Below are positions 63,000 to 64,000 of a DNA stretch of 64,000 nt, piece by piece. The stretch's first letter is position 1. Every line of letters starts with the position of its first letter. Source of the stretch: Thuidium tamariscinum (taxonomy: Eukaryota > Streptophyta > Bryopsida > Hypnales > Thuidiaceae). The notes below the pieces were generated by a model. It had not been told where the DNA came from. It searched no databases and was given only the letters and a program-made list of their open reading frames with translations. The position numbers were made by a program, and so were the translations under genes. Location: contig OX344749.2 of NCBI GenBank assembly GCA_947034885.2, positions 50,807,682-50,871,681 on the forward strand. The letters are read 5' to 3'.

Positions 63000-64000
63000 A
63001 AAACTTTCATTTTTCACTAAGAAAAGTACATATTTGATTATTGAGAAGTCTTCAAAGGCATACATGTACCATAAGTGAAGTATAAAGCTTGCCAATTTTA
63101 CTACTTTCCTAGCTTTATGCAATTTCTCTTGATTTGAGATCTAAGAAATTGTACATATCCATGTGCTTTGAGAATGGTTCCAATGAAAAAAAGAAAGTGT
63201 TTTCATGATATTCACCATTGAAAATTTAAACATAAAACTATTGATTTGGATTTATTTTCGATTTCTACTTACAAAAAATAATTGCATTTCAACAATTGCA
63301 AGGTGGATTGTGTAATGAATTTATTAGCTTTTCATGTGAAATTAAGTTTTTTAGAGGTGCATTTTAGTGTGCTAACACTCTTTGTAGTTGTTTATGTCAC
63401 CTCCAATCCCCCAAAAACTTTATATGCAAATTTGAGAAACATTGTGGGAAAATGCATTATACTAAATATAGAAAATGTACTCTTCTCTTGTTGTAATCTC
63501 ACAACTCCTATGCAATTTTGTACTCAAAATTTGTGTACTTACTAATAAACAAGCTCTCTTAGCATCTATGCGGTTAGATTTTGGAAAAAAATCAATTTGC
63601 TTCATTAGGTATGACTACACACTTGTGCACTTTTTTCATAGTCAAAACACATGAGAAAAAGCTTGAGCATTTAGGGGTTAACTTACAAATCTCCAAGCAA
63701 CCATAATTGAACATTTGCAAATTATACTTTCATCTACACATTTTTCATAATTTCTTAATCCAATTCATGATTGGACGACATTTTTATTTCTTATGATTTC
63801 TATATTTTCTTCATTCCTCACGCCATTCTAAAGGTTTTTTTAGTTTTGAAATTTGGAGGGTTTGGTGTTTACATTTTTTTAAGAAGGGGGCATATTAGAA
63901 GTCCATTTTAAGATTTTCCAATGGTATATTAATTTTGGATTTAATGAAGAATGCTTCTTATGATCACTTCAAAATTTTAAACCTTTAGTTGTTGCATAGT
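63000..64000. other. AT-rich DNA with one lone TTAA-type terminus
   Basis: GAGCATTTAGGGG followed by TTAA at about 63,677-63,682 looks like the right end of another TTAA element whose left end I could not place; the TTAA end at 62,872 is one candidate. Otherwise nothing is recognised up to the window edge. Confidence 0.4.

Noticed and set aside
1-64000. tRNA, rRNA, reverse transcriptase or transposase genes
   Set aside because: Scanning both strands by eye gave no cloverleaf, rRNA core motif or polymerase/transposase signature that I could support.

Overview
This is a nuclear window from a land plant. It holds three intact protein-coding genes with GT-AG introns, set in a large, very AT-rich intergenic background built mostly from short non-autonomous transposons, fold-back elements and small tandem duplications. 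The introns are short (mostly under 600 bp) although the intergenic DNA is repeat-rich. The ARF6/8-type gene has no visible miR167 site and the CYP78A protein has a long N-terminal extension. Together these make a non-seed plant (moss, liverwort or lycophyte) my best guess, but this is inference only; the sequence itself proves 'embryophyte'.

Layout. 1-3.3 kb: AT-rich repeats. 3.74-9.67 kb (+): OEP80/TOC75-V, the Omp85-type beta-barrel protein of the chloroplast outer envelope, 16 coding exons, 709 codons. 9.7-20.9 kb: intergenic DNA with several copies of a TTAA-flanked element family, including one copy nested inside another. 20.9-21.6 kb: a 45-bp minisatellite. 23.11-25.33 kb (+): a two-exon CYP78A cytochrome P450. 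27.58-34.36 kb (-): a class-A auxin response factor (ARF6/8-like), 15 coding exons, 869 codons, convergent with the P450. 34.4-36.0 kb: ARF leader and promoter region with a CT/GA microsatellite. 36-64 kb: no gene that I recognise. This part holds two hAT-type MITEs with perfect 8-bp target duplications, several fold-back elements, TTAA elements, ACATAAGGT-ended MITEs and two GC-richer islands (39.05-39.7 and 57.4-58.3 kb) of unknown content.

The three genes do not form an operon or cluster and act in unrelated processes: plastid outer-membrane biogenesis, organ-growth P450 chemistry and auxin transcriptional output. The most unusual feature is the repeat landscape. A family of 0.12-0.95 kb elements begins with CCCCTAAAG-like inverted termini and sits between TTAA tetranucleotides. 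A nested copy shows that TTAA is the duplicated target, which is the signature of piggyBac-type transposition, a superfamily considered rare in plants. One member (50,418-51,154) is an almost complete palindrome. No transposase, reverse transcriptase, tRNA or rRNA gene was recognised.
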